A stretch of DNA of 64,000 nt from Ustilago trichophora (taxonomy: Eukaryota > Basidiomycota > Ustilaginomycetes > Ustilaginales > Ustilaginaceae), in the NCBI GenBank assembly GCA_900323505.1, contig OOIN01000022.1:186001-250000 (forward strand). Reading direction: 5' to 3'. Of the stretch, positions 12,723 to 22,736 are shown in pieces (position 1 is the stretch's first letter; each line of letters opens with the position of its first letter). The translations under genes were made by a program, and so were the position numbers. Below the pieces are notes generated by a model. The model was not told the origin of the DNA. It saw nothing but the letters and a program-made list of their open reading frames with translations, and searched no databases.

Positions 12723-13501
12723 ATCTTTTTTTCTTTTCATTATTTTGCTTCAGCCCCTCTCTCTCTCTCTGTCTCTCTCGCGCTGCCACATGATGCCTGG
12801 CTGTACGCACGAGTTCTTGTTTTTGTGTTTTGCACACAACACAGCAAAGAGTGACACCCGTCCAGAACCCATTACGATAGACATTGTCCAACAACAGGGA
12901 AGAAAAGAAGAGATTTTGGGCGCTGCAGGGCGCTACAGGGCACTTGTTGCGACTGTGACTGTGGTACGAGCGAGTGGACAAACCCTGTCCACTTTTTGGG
13001 ACACGAGCGACGGCTAAATACTTTTCGCAGTCGCACGGCTATCCATTTTTGGGCTTTGCTGATTGACCCGCCTGATGGCGATCCATTCTTTTATTGTGGG
13101 GAACCGGACGGAACAGCTTCAGCGAGCTCGAGGCCTCTAGATGAGAGTGCTATTTGGTTGGCAAATGTTTGCTTTGTTGTGGAAAGTCAAGGCCGAAGTG
13201 AGAAGGTGGATGGAGTGCGAGGGTGTGTGTTTGTGGAGTATACTGTGCAGTACGTACAGTACAGCGCGCATGAGCCACTTTTATGCTTATCCCCGCGTGG
13301 GCTGGTCAATGCCGGCTCGTGCCAACCGGCTTTTTGACATTGACTTGCTTGGTCATATAGGTCTTCCACCGTCCTTCTCAGCATCACAACTTCCCGGATT
13401 GCAGTCATCATAAACAAGCTGCATCCTCTTCTTTTTTTTTCCGTCTTCTTCACCACCATCAACCCCTACACACGTAGCTCAGCTCAGTCCTCGCAACAAT
13501 C
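12723..13501. other. Intergenic: tRNA terminator and enzyme promoter region
   Basis: T-rich stretch after the tRNA (12725-12750), CT repeat at about 12757-12780, and a GTACAGTA-type motif cluster at about 13240-13265. The last 80 bases form the leader of the downstream oxidoreductase. No gene seen. Confidence 0.45.
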
Positions 13502-14749
13502 ATGGCCGCCCCAGCCGGAATCTATAGAAACACCCTTCTCCAAGCGGTCCAATTCGGTCCGGGATCCATCTCCTCCCTCCCCACTATCATCGATTCTCTC
13601 AATCTCAAGACTAAAAAAGCCTTCATCCTCACCGGCAAGTCCCTCGCAACCAAGACCAAAGTCATCGAGAAAGTTCAGCAAATCTTGACCTCCTCTGGCT
13701 ACTATAGCGGCGAGACGTATTTCGACATTGGTGAACATGCGCCTGTTGCTGGCATTCGAGAGGCTGTCGAGAGGATCAAAAAGTCCAACGCCGATGTCAT
13801 CGTTGCCGTAGGTGGAGGGTCTCCGATCGATGCGGCGAAGGCTGTTTCGTTCTACAGACATCAGGAGGAACATGGAGATGAGAGTGCTAGGAATCCTTTG
13901 ACGCATATGGATCTGTTTTTGCCCACCATTGCTGTACCTACGACCTTGAGTGTGGCAGAGACGACCCAGAATGCTGGATTCAAGAGCGATGAAGGGCACA
14001 AGATCGGCGTCAGCTCACGAAATCTTACCCCACGTGCGATCGTCTATGATGCAGAATTGACATTAGACACCCCGGAAAAGCTGTGGTTGTCCACTGGAAT
14101 TCGTGCTCTAGACCATGCCGTAGAGTATCTCTATCGCCCTGATACGCATCCTTTGGTTCGACCCAGTGTTCAAAGTGCCATTCGGGAGTTGTTCACCTAT
14201 CTTCCACTATCCAAGAAGGATCCAGAGAATGTGGAAGTTAGACAGAGGTTGCAGTTGGCCTGTTTCAATTCGTTGTGGCCGGAGAGTCGGATGGGAGCTT
14301 TGGGACTTTCGCATGGATTGGGTCACAAGTTGGGTGCAACCTATGGGATTCCTCATGGCATTACCAGCTGTATCACCCTGGGTCCTACAGTGAAGTTTAC
14401 GGCGGAGTGGAAGGATACTCCACTGGCTCATCTTGAGAACTTGGCGGATACACTGCCGTTCATTCCAGCTCCTTACAACGCTTCCCCTACCCCACTCACC
14501 GCACCAGTGGGCGCACATGGTGGCCAACTCAGCGCGGACCAGCTAAACGAGCTCAGGAACAAGGCCGCCAAGGTAGGAGACGCGATTCAGAAACTCGTCG
14601 ATGATCTTGGATTACACTCTACCCTCAAAGCATGTGGAGTCGAGAGAGGCGAAACAGCAATCGTGGCTACCAAGGTGACGGGGCAGGATAAGAAGGGTGG
14701 CGATTACTGGAACGGCGTCAAGGCCATTCTTGATGGTGCTTACGAGTGA
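13502..14749 (+). CDS. Iron-containing alcohol dehydrogenase family, maleylacetate-reductase-like
   Basis: NAD(P)H-dependent oxidoreductase of 415 residues, single exon, ATG at 13502 in CAATCATGG context. The nucleotide-binding GGGSPIDAAKA (104-114) and the family segments PTTLSVAETT, RAIVYDAELTL and HGLGHKLGATYGIPHG (271-286) are clear. Maleylacetate reductases act late in the catabolism of resorcinol- and chloro-aromatics, producing 3-oxoadipate. In metal-dependent relatives an Asp four residues before the first His (DxxxHA) binds iron or zinc. Here that position is Arg201 in GIRALDHAVEYLY, with His205, His271 and His285 retained. This resembles maleylacetate reductases rather than true alcohol dehydrogenases. 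No aromatic-degradation neighbours are present, so the physiological role is open. Confidence 0.8.
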   Translation: MAAPAGIYRNTLLQAVQFGPGSISSLPTIIDSLNLKTKKAFILTGKSLATKTKVIEKVQQILTSSGYYSGETYFDIGEHAPVAGIREAVERIKKSNADVIVAVGGGSPIDAAKAVSFYRHQEEHGDESARNPLTHMDLFLPTIAVPTTLSVAETTQNAGFKSDEGHKIGVSSRNLTPRAIVYDAELTLDTPEKLWLSTGIRALDHAVEYLYRPDTHPLVRPSVQSAIRELFTYLPLSKKDPENVEVRQRLQLACFNSLWPESRMGALGLSHGLGHKLGATYGIPHGITSCITLGPTVKFTAEWKDTPLAHLENLADTLPFIPAPYNASPTPLTAPVGAHGGQLSADQLNELRNKAAKVGDAIQKLVDDLGLHSTLKACGVERGETAIVATKVTGQDKKGGDYWNGVKAILDGAYE

Positions 14750-14970
14750 CTCCCCCAGCAGCGTCTGTGATTCCAAAGGCTGCGCAGTGCACTCTTCAGC
14801 GAAAATCAATCCTCAGAATCCATGCTATAAATGAAAATCATACCGTTTCATGTCATTCAGGTGCGATATTTGTTTGCGCTCAATTGCAACAGTGTGTGAA
14901 CATGAACAATATTCGATCCCAGTTCAGATTGATTAGATGCGATATTGCAAAACAGAAAGTCGCCATGCCG

Positions 14971-16236
14971 TCAATCCTCATCAATATCCATCCCATCCGT
15001 CGCTTTGTTGGAATGCGACTTTCTTTCGCGCAAAGACTTGATCCTTTGATCGGTGTGATCTATCTTGTCTTGGATCAATGTATCCTTTTTCTCGTCTTGC
15101 AACGTTGCGACTGGAGGCCTATCCTCATCGTCATCCTCATCGCTTTCATCAGCACGTAGCTTTAATCGACTGCCTGGTTCTGTTCTACTTGGCTTGCTTG
15201 GCGTTTCGACTCCCAATGCGCCATCTGCGGGTCTGGTGATCCTGTTGTTCGTCGCGGTCATGTTGTTGAAAGGCGAGCTGACAGGAGCGCTGCTGGGACG
15301 ACGAGAGTTGAAGTGTCCACAGTGGGGACAGACGTATTGCACCTCGTTGAATTCTTCTTTGAGTGCTAGACCGTTGTGGGCGTGACAACGGGTGCAGATG
15401 AGCGCGTATTTCTGTTCGGGTCCTGTGGTGGAAGGATCTGCGCCTAGGATGGCGTCGGCTAGTTTGTCCATCCAGGTCTTTTGGATGGGGAGAGGTGCAG
15501 GTCGAGGAATCGGGAGATTGCCGTGTTGACGCATGAGCGCCATACGTTGGGCTTGAAGGGCTTGTGCTTCGGGTGTGGTTGGTGCAGGGCCGGTAGGGAG
15601 TCGTTGCTGTGGGGTGCTGGAGGCGCTGGAAGGAGCGGCGGGGGATTGATGTGAACCTTTGGGAGAGTTGGACTTGGATCCTGGTTTGCCTTTTGATGGC
15701 GTAGCTGCAGCATCAGAAGCACCACCACCAGCTTTGGGTCCACCCTCGTCGTATTTCTCCAGTAGCATACGCAAGTGATCATACTTGGTTGCCCTCTTAA
15801 TCTCATCCACCTTTTCCCTCTTTTGCCTCTTCAAATCGATCAAATGCTTCTCCTCAGCCGCACCGATCCTCCTATACCACCACCTAACAATTCTCCTCGT
15901 AGAAATGATCAACACGGGACTACCCAACACAGGAACCCAAACCAACATCATCTTAACCTTCTTTCCCGTAGCATCATGTTCATACCCATGCACTCTTCTC
16001 AGAGTCAAGAGCCCAAAGAACCAGCATACCGCAGTGTAGATCGCCCACAACAAGAAAGCTTGCAAGGTCAACGTTACCGATGCCCGACGCTCACGAAGTC
16101 GGATTTGGGTGAGACGAGATTGGACGTCTTGAATTTCGCTTTCGAGTCGAGAGAGTACAGTCTCGTAGTCGGTCTCGCGATTGGCGCGCTTCCAGGGAAG
16201 GAAGGTGCCGCTGACGAGGGCGTTGAATACGCCCAT
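14971..16236 (-). CDS. lnp1: Lunapark family ER three-way-junction protein
   Basis: Endoplasmic-reticulum shaping protein that stabilises three-way tubule junctions. The 421-residue single-exon product starts MGVFNALVSGTFLPWKR and has a coiled coil (about 24-50). Two hydrophobic segments follow (about 54-79 and 96-113), and a second coiled coil at 125-162. A Ser/Pro-rich linker precedes a C4 zinc finger with Cys281, Cys284, Cys303 and Cys306 (CTRCHAHNGL...YVCPHCGHFNSR). This order is that of Lnp1/lunapark. The tail is acidic, ending MDIDED. It converges with the oxidoreductase gene 221 bp away. Confidence 0.92.
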   Translation of the reverse strand: MGVFNALVSGTFLPWKRANRETDYETVLSRLESEIQDVQSRLTQIRLRERRASVTLTLQAFLLWAIYTAVCWFFGLLTLRRVHGYEHDATGKKVKMMLVWVPVLGSPVLIISTRRIVRWWYRRIGAAEEKHLIDLKRQKREKVDEIKRATKYDHLRMLLEKYDEGGPKAGGGASDAAATPSKGKPGSKSNSPKGSHQSPAAPSSASSTPQQRLPTGPAPTTPEAQALQAQRMALMRQHGNLPIPRPAPLPIQKTWMDKLADAILGADPSTTGPEQKYALICTRCHAHNGLALKEEFNEVQYVCPHCGHFNSRRPSSAPVSSPFNNMTATNNRITRPADGALGVETPSKPSRTEPGSRLKLRADESDEDDDEDRPPVATLQDEKKDTLIQDKIDHTDQRIKSLRERKSHSNKATDGMDIDED

Positions 16237-16881
16237 TTGCGCTAAACTCTTAGCGTGTTGTGGTATGGGATGGTGGGTGAGTGGAAAGGTTGAGGGATAG
16301 ATACAGTAGATGGACGTGCACTCGAGTAAATAAAAAAAAAGGTCGAAGCGTGGTCCCTGCGTGGAAGCTCACACGAGACTGAAAGAGAGTGCGGATTTCT
16401 CTTGTCGTGTGTCCTCTGTGTGTGCGTGTTGCCAAAGCAGTGACGCAACACGGTTCGGGTCAATTTTCGGAATTTCTCTCTCTCTCATCCAAAACACACA
16501 CACACACACACACACAGAGGCCAATCTCGATAATACTGGATTTCCAACCGTGATTTTTTCCTCCATCTCAAGCCGTCCTGAAGCTAGACACAACTCTGTC
16601 ACACTAGAAAAAAAAAATAGATCGAAAAATACTACTGAATTGCCGGGGCGATCGAGCAGAGAGGTATACAAGATGCCTGTAGCGTCAAAGGAACCGTGCA
16701 GGCACCATCACAAACGGAAAAAGTGCAAGAGGAACCGAGCTGAAAGGCGATGCGAAGAGATAGAGACAGATTACGAGACACGGAAAGACAAGAAAGAGAA
16801 CGATCGACTACTGGTACAACTGCACAAAGAAGAGCGAGATGGCATGGTGGCCATCACGACAGCCATGTGAAGTGAAGCCAA
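16237..16881. other. Intergenic: lunapark promoter and H3 3' region
   Basis: Holds a (CA)n run at about 16494-16516 and an A-rich stretch near 16605. A Lys/Arg-rich frame (ATG near 16673 to 16870, 65 codons) is open but ends in the H3 3'UTR and has no recognisable features; not called as a gene. Confidence 0.45.
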
Positions 16882-17385
16882 TTAGGAGCGCTCGCCGCGG
16901 AGTCGTCGGGCAAGGGCAATGTCCTTGGGCTGGATGGTAACACGCTTGGCGTGAATGGCAGCCAAGTTGGTGTCCTCGAAGAGCGAGACGAGGTAGGCCT
17001 GTGAGTGATGGGAATCCAAGAAAGATAAGAACTGCAAGTCAGTGGCTGAGTCTTGGCTTCGAAAGCGAGGAATGGCCGAGTCAAAACTTACCTCGGCAGC
17101 CTCCTGGAGAGCGCCAATAGCGGACGACTGGAATCGGAGATCAGTCTTGAAGTCCTGAGCAATCTCACGAACGAGACGCTGGAAGGGGAGCTTTCGGATG
17201 AGGAGCTCAGTCGACTTCTGGTAGCGTCGAATCTCACGAAGAGCGACGGTACCGGGCTTGTAACGGTGGGGCTTCTTAACACCACCGGCGGCGGGGGCCG
17301 ACTTGCGTGCGGCCTTGGTGGCGAGCTGCTTACGGGGAGCCTTACCACCGGTAGACTTTCGGGCTGTCTGCTTGGTACGAGCCAT
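16882..17385 (-). CDS. Histone H3 (2 exons)
   Basis: Core nucleosome histone. Exons 17385-17092 and 16998-16882 join to 411 nt and 136 residues, exactly H3 length. The tail [20 protein letters not shown] keeps Lys4, Lys9, Lys14, Lys18 and Lys27. The globular part has [23 protein letters not shown], close to yeast H3 and mixing animal H3.1 (Ser) and H3.3 (Ile-Gly) positions. The intron (17091-16999, GTAAGT/CAG) falls between AAE and AYL; read through, it would insert 31 foreign residues. No H4 gene lies in the adjacent 5 kb, unlike the common divergent H3-H4 pair. Confidence 0.97.
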   Translation of the reverse strand: MARTKQTARKSTGGKAPRKQLATKAARKSAPAAGGVKKPHRYKPGTVALREIRRYQKSTELLIRKLPFQRLVREIAQDFKTDLRFQSSAIGALQEAAEVSFDSAIPRFRSQDSATDLQFLSFLDSHHSQAYLVSLFEDTNLAAIHAKRVTIQPKDIALARRLRGERS

Positions 17386-17389
17386 CTTG

Positions 17390-18145
17390 CTGTAGGATGG
17401 TGAGCAAGGTCACGTCAGATGGCGACGACGAAGCGATATGGATTTGGCGATAGTGGCGGAGACGTTGGTGAGTGTTGAACACGAGAGAGGTGGTGATGGT
17501 GGCACAATGTGGTAATGGTGGTGGTGGGTGGGGGTGGGCCAAGTGCGGAATGTGGAAGAGATAACAAAGGTGCCGCAGCGGGATGGATCAAAGCGTGGAG
17601 CGTGGAGCGCGGAGTGGAAACAAAGGCGGAGGCGAAAATATTTCGGATCCGAAAAAAGTGGGAAACGAAAAAAAAAGTGACACCATCCAAGATCGAGTAT
17701 GATGACGATATCAGAACGAAAGAGACGCGAAAACGGTGGCGACGACGAGAGAGTAAAAAGGGGGAAATAAGGCACAACAGCAGAGGAATGTGGGGCGAGG
17801 GAGCAGCAAGATGGATGGTATAGGGACAAGGCGGGCATCAGAGCAGTGCGGGAAATTAGAGGAAAATAGGACAAAGTGGGCGATTTGAAAAAAGAACGCG
17901 CGGACCGAGGCAAGGGCGGTGTCAAGGTCGGACGGAGAGACGAGGCGAAGGGTGAAGGAGGAGATCGCCATCAGCAGAGCAGCAACATCAGATCAAAACA
18001 CGGAGGATCAAGGGAGAGACGAGGAAAGAGACAAAGTTCGAGTCAGAAGCGTGCTCCATCAAAGATCGAGGAAATCGACTGATATCGTTTGAATGCGCTG
18101 AGCAGAGCAATCGAATGGTTGAAAACATGTGATGGGAGTACATAC
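17390..18145 (-). other. Probable 756-nt intron in the H3 5'UTR
   Basis: In H3 orientation a donor GTATGT at 18145 and an acceptor CCATCCTACAG ending at 17390, five nucleotides before the ATG (17385), frame a 756-nt segment without a supported ORF. A TATA box at 18225-18219 would place transcription start near 18190, leaving a short leader exon. The splice signals and TATA are seen; use of this intron is inference. Confidence 0.4.
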
Positions 18146-18218
18146 GTTGAGTTTTGCTTGAGGTGGTGGTTGTAAAAGAGGAAAGGGGAAATTGGGATTG
18201 GAAGGGGGAAGGGGTCTA

Positions 18219-18225
18219 CTTTATA
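18219..18225 (-). promoter_or_regulatory. TATA box for histone H3 transcript
   Basis: TATAAAG on the minus strand, about 75 nt upstream of the proposed leader-intron donor and 834 nt upstream of the H3 ATG. The flanking CTACTTTA text resembles the TTTAAA element upstream of the secreted gene at 39974-40561. Confidence 0.4.
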
Positions 18226-21200
18226 CGTGATTTCCAGAGGGCTGAGCGTGGATCAGAACCCAACCAAGCGCAGCAAAAGGGTAGGGTGGAACAGGGTCTT
18301 TGGGAGGCGTGGAAGCGGTGCAATGCGGATTCGAGGCGAGGGGGTGAAAAGGAGAGGAGAGAAAACAGGTGGCGTGGCGGGAATACGGCGCGGCGGATCA
18401 GAGTTGGAAAGGATTGCGAATTGAGTTTAGACAAAGATGTTCGGTCGGATCGATGTTGTGTGTGTGTGTGTGTGTTGTGATTGCAACTTGTGCGGGATGG
18501 GATGGGATGGGGACGTGATGCGAGCGAGCGAGCCAGCGAGGGGCGATTAGTGCGAGTGAATCTCGAGGCAAGCAGAGAGATGCGTCGGGCTTTTTGGAGC
18601 TGATCTATTTCGGATGGAAAAAAATAGTCAATCTTGGAATCGAGCTTTTGGGTGGGTTGACGAAAAAGAGGGCAGGGCGAAAGGGGTCCGGACGTAAGAC
18701 CAAGAGAGAGAGAGAGAGAGAGAGAGAGCGAGGCCAAGTTGGGGATGAGCAGGGAAGTTGAGGATTGGATCGGATTGGATTGGATTGGATTGGATTATGC
18801 GTTGGCGTTGAAACGAGACGGGCGATAGACATGGCCTTGTGTGTGTGTGTGAGGGTGTGTGTGTGTATTTGTTTCTGTGTCATCAGCTCGAGGGAACCCT
18901 CACTCTCGCGCCAGCCATCTTCTGGGCTTTCCTCGCTTTTTGGAGACTCATTTTTTGCTCTGGCAAAATTGACATGGCCCCACACACGCATCTCTTCGAA
19001 CATGGATGCTCAGCCTGACTCCAATCGAGATAAATGCTGGTCATGAGGGTCAAGTAGCCTAGAAGCCAGTTCAAGCTACATACCAGATCAAGGATGATGA
19101 CAGGGGATGGCTGAAGAGCTCGACGCTCGGTGGGGCCGATGAACAGTGTTTGAAAGAGAGCCTCTTTGATTGTCCAGCCTCACGCACGAGAAGGGGGAAG
19201 GGACGGATGGGCGGCTGCCGAGCTTTGCTAGATGAGACGGACTACTCTTAGGTCTTCTCTGCTCTCAAAGATGAGAAGCTGAGAGACGACCCAACGTAAC
19301 ACCGGACGCTGCGCAGTGGAAAAGCATGATAGACAGCAGTCTTTCTTTCCACTGCTCGAAAGTGCAAGTACAGTATCCTGCATACGGCTCAGCATTGTGC
19401 AACTACGCATCTCGTTGCTTCTCGACTCTTGCGCGACCCAGAGCGAGCTAACCGCGCCACACGAAAGAGTCAGTACTGTAAGCTAAACTCGAAGGGGACC
19501 TGATTGTACCTGGTGGAAAGCCGGCGTGTGACTCCACCCAGCTTCTGTTTCGCTGTCGACATCTCAATTCAAGCTCGTTTCGTCATTGTCAAAGGCGATC
19601 AGCTTCAACGTAATCTGATGGACAGAGACTCTTGCTCAACCTTGACCAAAGATAGACCTGAGACAGAGAGTCGAGGAGTCGACCAGGCTGAAGGAAGGTC
19701 AGGCAAGGTGATGGAGTCAAGGACAAGCGTAGCGGCGACGAAAAGGCGGATGCACCGGAAAGGGCGAGGCTCTGGAGCAGTGTGCCGTCGCATGCAGGGA
19801 TCGAAAAGCATGTCATCGCTCCGCCGAGGCACTTTCACCTGAGACTGCCAAAGGAAGATCGGCATTCATTCGAACTCATGGATGCGATGCGCAGCCACGC
19901 CATCTGCGCAGTGTGCAAGCCGAGCAGCTGACAACAACAACAACAAAAGACCCAAGCCAAGAACGAGGGCACTTGGCCAGTGGGATTCCAAATTAATCCC
20001 TTCCCATATTTTTTTTTATTTGGATTTGGACCGTTTTTGACGTGGCAGGCACTGGAACGGAGGCCCTGACTTTTTTCGTCAAACCTTGACACGACCCGAA
20101 GTCGCCAGATCCCGTTCTGGCGCCATGGTACCGAGAAAGAAAAGAAAAAGAAGAAAAAAAAAAAGCCAAAAAAAAAAAACTCCGGGCGTGCGTCGCGTGC
20201 TTTGCTTCTGATAGCGAAATCTAACAAACCAATCCGGTGGGCATGTTCTTGAAAAGAACATGCTACTTCGGCCGACAAGGAGTGGAGTTGTTGTACAGAG
20301 GCAACAATCGAGGCGGGTCTTGCTCGACTCCTTTCCACTTTGTTGCAAGGGCTAACAGAGTCGATTCAAGTGGGGCCTGTACTGTATCGAACAGATTCAA
20401 TTTCTATCGTGTCAGTCTTGATGAACGGCTTCGCATGACGTTGTGGACTCCCTCGCCCCTCGACACAGCAATGCTGAGTTCGATGACATGCTCGTATTAA
20501 GACATGGATTGTTGTAGATTCAGTCGTCTGTGTCGGAAAACATGATGGGAGAAATCAACGCCGATACCTTCGGCCGGAGCCTGAAGACGCTGCCCAACAG
20601 CTCGCCCAATTCACCGCAAGCTTCTCCGTCGCATTTTTCGTCCTCCTCAGCAAGTAGCTTGCTCCTTCGCACATATCTGTGGGATCGATAGCAAGCGATT
20701 CTGTGCTTGATTTAGAACTTATCACATCGCAGAACCTTGCTCGGATTGGAAGGTGGAAGGAAGGACCTGAGCCTTTGATGCAGTCTCGATCTGAACCAAG
20801 AATCTCAAGGCTCTGGCGCCCAAAGCCATATTGTTTGATCCTTGACGTGTGGAGATCTGCCGTCTGGCTCATTCAAGTTTGAAAATTGGCGGGGTCGCTA
20901 AAATTGGTCCAATTTTTTCCGGTGGCGCGAGCTGCAACTTTGACTTTTTCTTTTTATTTTCGATGGAAATCCAGGGACGCATGAGACCGCGTCGGCGTTG
21001 GGCTTCTCTCTCCCTCTCCCTCTCTCTCCCTGTCTCTCTCTCTCTCTCTCTCTTGTTGGCAGGCCAGGGCATAGAAGATGCGGCTGGGGTGTGTGGATGC
21101 GGTTGGAGAAAAAACAAAGCTCTCGCCGTTCCATCGCCTGTCTGGGGAGAAAGAGAAAAGGGTTGGCGCACGTTTTTCCACCTGGGCGCGCGCGCGCGTG

Positions 21201-22736
21201 TTCTCCGCACCAGGCCGCTTGCCGATGCAACCTTTTGTTTACTCTTACCACCGCAGTCTCCAGAAGAGTGCCGAACTTCATCCACCCGGTCGGTATATCT
21301 CTCGTATCTACAATATCGACTCTTGCTACCTCTCTAGCCTGATATCAAGCTGTAGCACTGGCTCCTTTCACCCGTCGATCTAGTTGCAGCTGTCCATGCT
21401 CGGTCGCCGTGTAACGTGAAGGATATGGACTGTACCTGGCTGCGATCTGGTTTCAAAAAATTCAGAACCGCATCTGCGATGGGAGGAGAAAGAAAAAACC
21501 TCACCGAAATTGAGGCACAGAAATGAGGCGTCTTGGCCTATTTACTGCCATGCTTCCCTAACTGCAGTTGAGTATGCCTGGTTTGGACTTCCCGAGCCAC
21601 CTGATTGAAAGTAGACAAATGATACGACCACTCTAGCCACCGAAAGTCCAGTCCCAGCATATGTTAAGGGAGAGGTCTTCGACAGCATCCCGATCTGTCG
21701 AAGCGCGCCCGATCTAGTGTCTCGCAAGGCTTTGACGCGCGTGCAATTCTCACTGCAATTTCCCAGACCTTTGTTTGGTCTGTTGTTGTTTTGAAATTGT
21801 GCAAATCCTCATTTTCAATTTGTGCTGACTTGCAGGAGGTTGATTACAAACATGAAAACAAAGGACTCTCGTGAGCAGACAGAGAGGATCGGCTGCTCTT
21901 GTCTCCAAACCGGCCGCGGGAAACCAAGAGGGCCAAAGCAGAATCGCAAGTCATACCTGCCCTCTCTCACAGGCGATCAGGCTTTGGAACGCGATTCAAC
22001 TGCCCGATGGTCAAGCCCTCACGCTGCTCCCGGCAAACGGACAAGTTGGTGCAAGCCCCACGGCTAACAACAGGGCCAAAATCTGGTCGCTCAACACCTC
22101 CATCGATACCCAACTCTACTTTCTTAAGCTCCATCCTCATCCTGTGCTCCTTCCATCTATACCCATCCCTGTTCCGGATCGATTCAGCAGCCTTTTTAGA
22201 TCGGCTACGTCTCCTATCGAGTCCTATTCAAGTCCATCACAACCGCTATTCGGTAGTACATTCGAGTCGTCCAACCCACCACCCTCCACTCGGCTGCATC
22301 ACAGAAGGAAGCGAGCCTTGCATACACACGATACGAGGGCTCCCCCTCCCATATCTCACACTGTACCAAGAGGCAACAGGCCAGCATAGTTTGTCCTTTC
22401 TGCTTCGTATCAACTCCAAGAGTCGAATCTCATCGCATCTCCAGCCATCGTTCATGCGTCAACACTGAAGGGTTTGCTTCGACTTCCATCTTCGATAATT
22501 CGCCACTGTCTCATCGACCTTTCGGTCTTCCCCCGACCTGCTCTGTGATATCGACGAACCGCATTTGTATTCTGCCATCCTGTGCTTCTTTTCCATTCCA
22601 GAGACGCTCTGCAGTTACACCTCCACATCAGGAATCACCGACCGACTAGTACTGGCCTGATATCAGAGCATCTGTCTACTCGAACCTCGACCTAACTGGC
22701 GAAAGCGGCCTCTGTCGCGCCGAGCCGTTGCCCAAC
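18226..22736. other. Gene-poor interval with simple repeats
   Basis: No recognised gene in 4.5 kb. It contains GT runs (18458-18477, 18838-18866), GA near 18705-18728, (GGATT)n at 18762-18796, A-rich and T-rich tracts near 20010 and 20150-20180, and a CT run at 21006-21053. A perfect inverted repeat is listed separately. Modest open frames (19504-19842 +, 112 codons; 20555-20872 -, 105 codons) have no features I can name. The last 800 bases are CT-rich and probably form the leader of the Cdh1-like gene; several short upstream ATGs occur there. Confidence 0.5.
20241..20263. repeat. Perfect inverted repeat, 10-bp arms
   Basis: GCATGTTCTT and its reverse complement AAGAACATGC are separated by GAA. 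It could be a protein-binding palindrome or a small hairpin; nothing nearby assigns it. Confidence 0.5.

Noticed and set aside
16361..16870. Lys/Arg/Glu-rich frame between lunapark and H3
   Set aside because: The N-terminal half crosses a CA repeat and the end lies in the H3 3' region; no support beyond openness.
17410..18737. Minus- and plus-strand frames upstream of H3
   Set aside because: They fall within the proposed H3 leader intron and promoter and are Ser/Pro/Leu-rich from skewed composition; I also looked for histone H4 here and found none.
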